A DNA stretch of 64,000 nucleotides from UBA6168 sp041392505 (GTDB lineage Bacteria > Bacteroidota > Bacteroidia > Chitinophagales > Saprospiraceae), in NCBI GenBank assembly GCA_041392505.1, contig JAWKLX010000012.1:62001-126000 (forward strand), given 5' to 3'. The notes beneath the pieces were generated by a model that had not been told where the DNA came from, searched no databases, and worked only from the letters and a program-made list of their open reading frames with translations. Every line of letters begins with the position of its first letter. Position 1 is the stretch's first letter. Below are positions 63,896 to 64,000 of this stretch, piece after piece. Made by a program: the position numbers and the translations under genes.

Positions 63896-64000
63896 ACGTG
63901 GTATGTTTAGTTCAAATACAAATTCAAATCATGCAACGTTCTAACAGACTGACAGTGTGCTGTTTAGAAAATGGCACAATAGCTATTTTTGAATATGGCA
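63896..64000. other. Upstream region of the adhesin gene, to window edge
   Basis: About 105 bp. It should hold the promoter of the adhesin/PorP-SprF/OmpA module, but I see no TAnnTTTG box on the minus strand and no hairpin or reading frame. The promoter may lie beyond the window. Confidence 0.4.

Overview
The window comes from a member of the Bacteroidota, most likely the Saprospiria (Saprospiraceae / Lewinella-like); that placement is inference from content. The signs are type IX secretion system (T9SS) proteins and T9SS C-terminal sorting domains, gliding-motility-type (CHU_C) C-termini, choice-of-anchor-L and FG-GAP/UnbV giants, a DUF6089 barrel, and several upstream TAnnTTTG motifs matching the Bacteroidota -7 promoter box. 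I saw no rRNA, tRNA, CRISPR array, phage or defence island.

Layout. 1-4.6 kb (minus strand): a curli-type functional-amyloid operon, transcribed csgA-like, csgB-like, a CsgH-like/CsgE fusion, csgF, csgG with an extra C-terminal barrel, then a lipoprotein cut by the window edge. It is divergent from a plus-strand group at 4.9-8.7 kb (cupin, GT4 glycosyltransferase, small lipoprotein, SCO protein, cytochrome c lipoprotein, SRPBCC protein). 8.7-10.3 kb: a 5'-truncated DUF6089 barrel gene and a very AT-rich gap. 10.3-12.3 kb: iscS-iscU-iscA. 12.4-14.9 kb: GT9 heptosyltransferase and glycerol kinase (frameshifted). 15.2-18.9 kb: small secreted protein, porT, ubiE/menG, hutH. 19-25.5 kb: a subtilisin-like T9SS cargo protease (frameshifted) and an 1130-aa FG-GAP/UnbV lipoprotein. 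25.7-27.05 kb: an IS256-family insertion sequence with 22-bp inverted repeats and an 8-bp target duplication. 27.2-33.5 kb: a bacterial alpha-2-macroglobulin broken in its middle. 34-37 kb: small conserved protein, DUF1573 protein and a T9SS cargo. 37.3-47.3 kb: two tandem ~1580-residue choice-of-anchor-L / CHU_C surface proteins, the downstream copy badly degraded. 47.8-54.2 kb: TlpA-like thioredoxin, an orphan, sbcD, rhomboid protease, nucleotide pyrophosphatase/phosphodiesterase. 54.2-63.9 kb: a three-gene surface module made of a ~2150-residue Ca-repeat/Ig-repeat CHU_C adhesin, a PorP/SprF partner and an OmpA/PD40 protein.

Together the window mainly encodes a cell-surface and secretion programme: curli fibres, T9SS machinery (PorT, PorP/SprF) with many T9SS substrates, and envelope defence or repair proteins. 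Housekeeping genes (Fe-S assembly, menaquinone, histidine degradation, DNA repair) are interspersed.

Two window-wide patterns deserve attention. First, eight loci carry frameshifts, some clearly single-base losses in homopolymers and some in dense clusters, so many 'pseudogenes' here may be sequence errors. Second, several intergenic gaps hold perfect or near-perfect inverted repeats. The best is a 102-bp element at 51708-51809 with 24-bp perfect terminal repeats and an 8-bp target duplication, i.e. a MITE.
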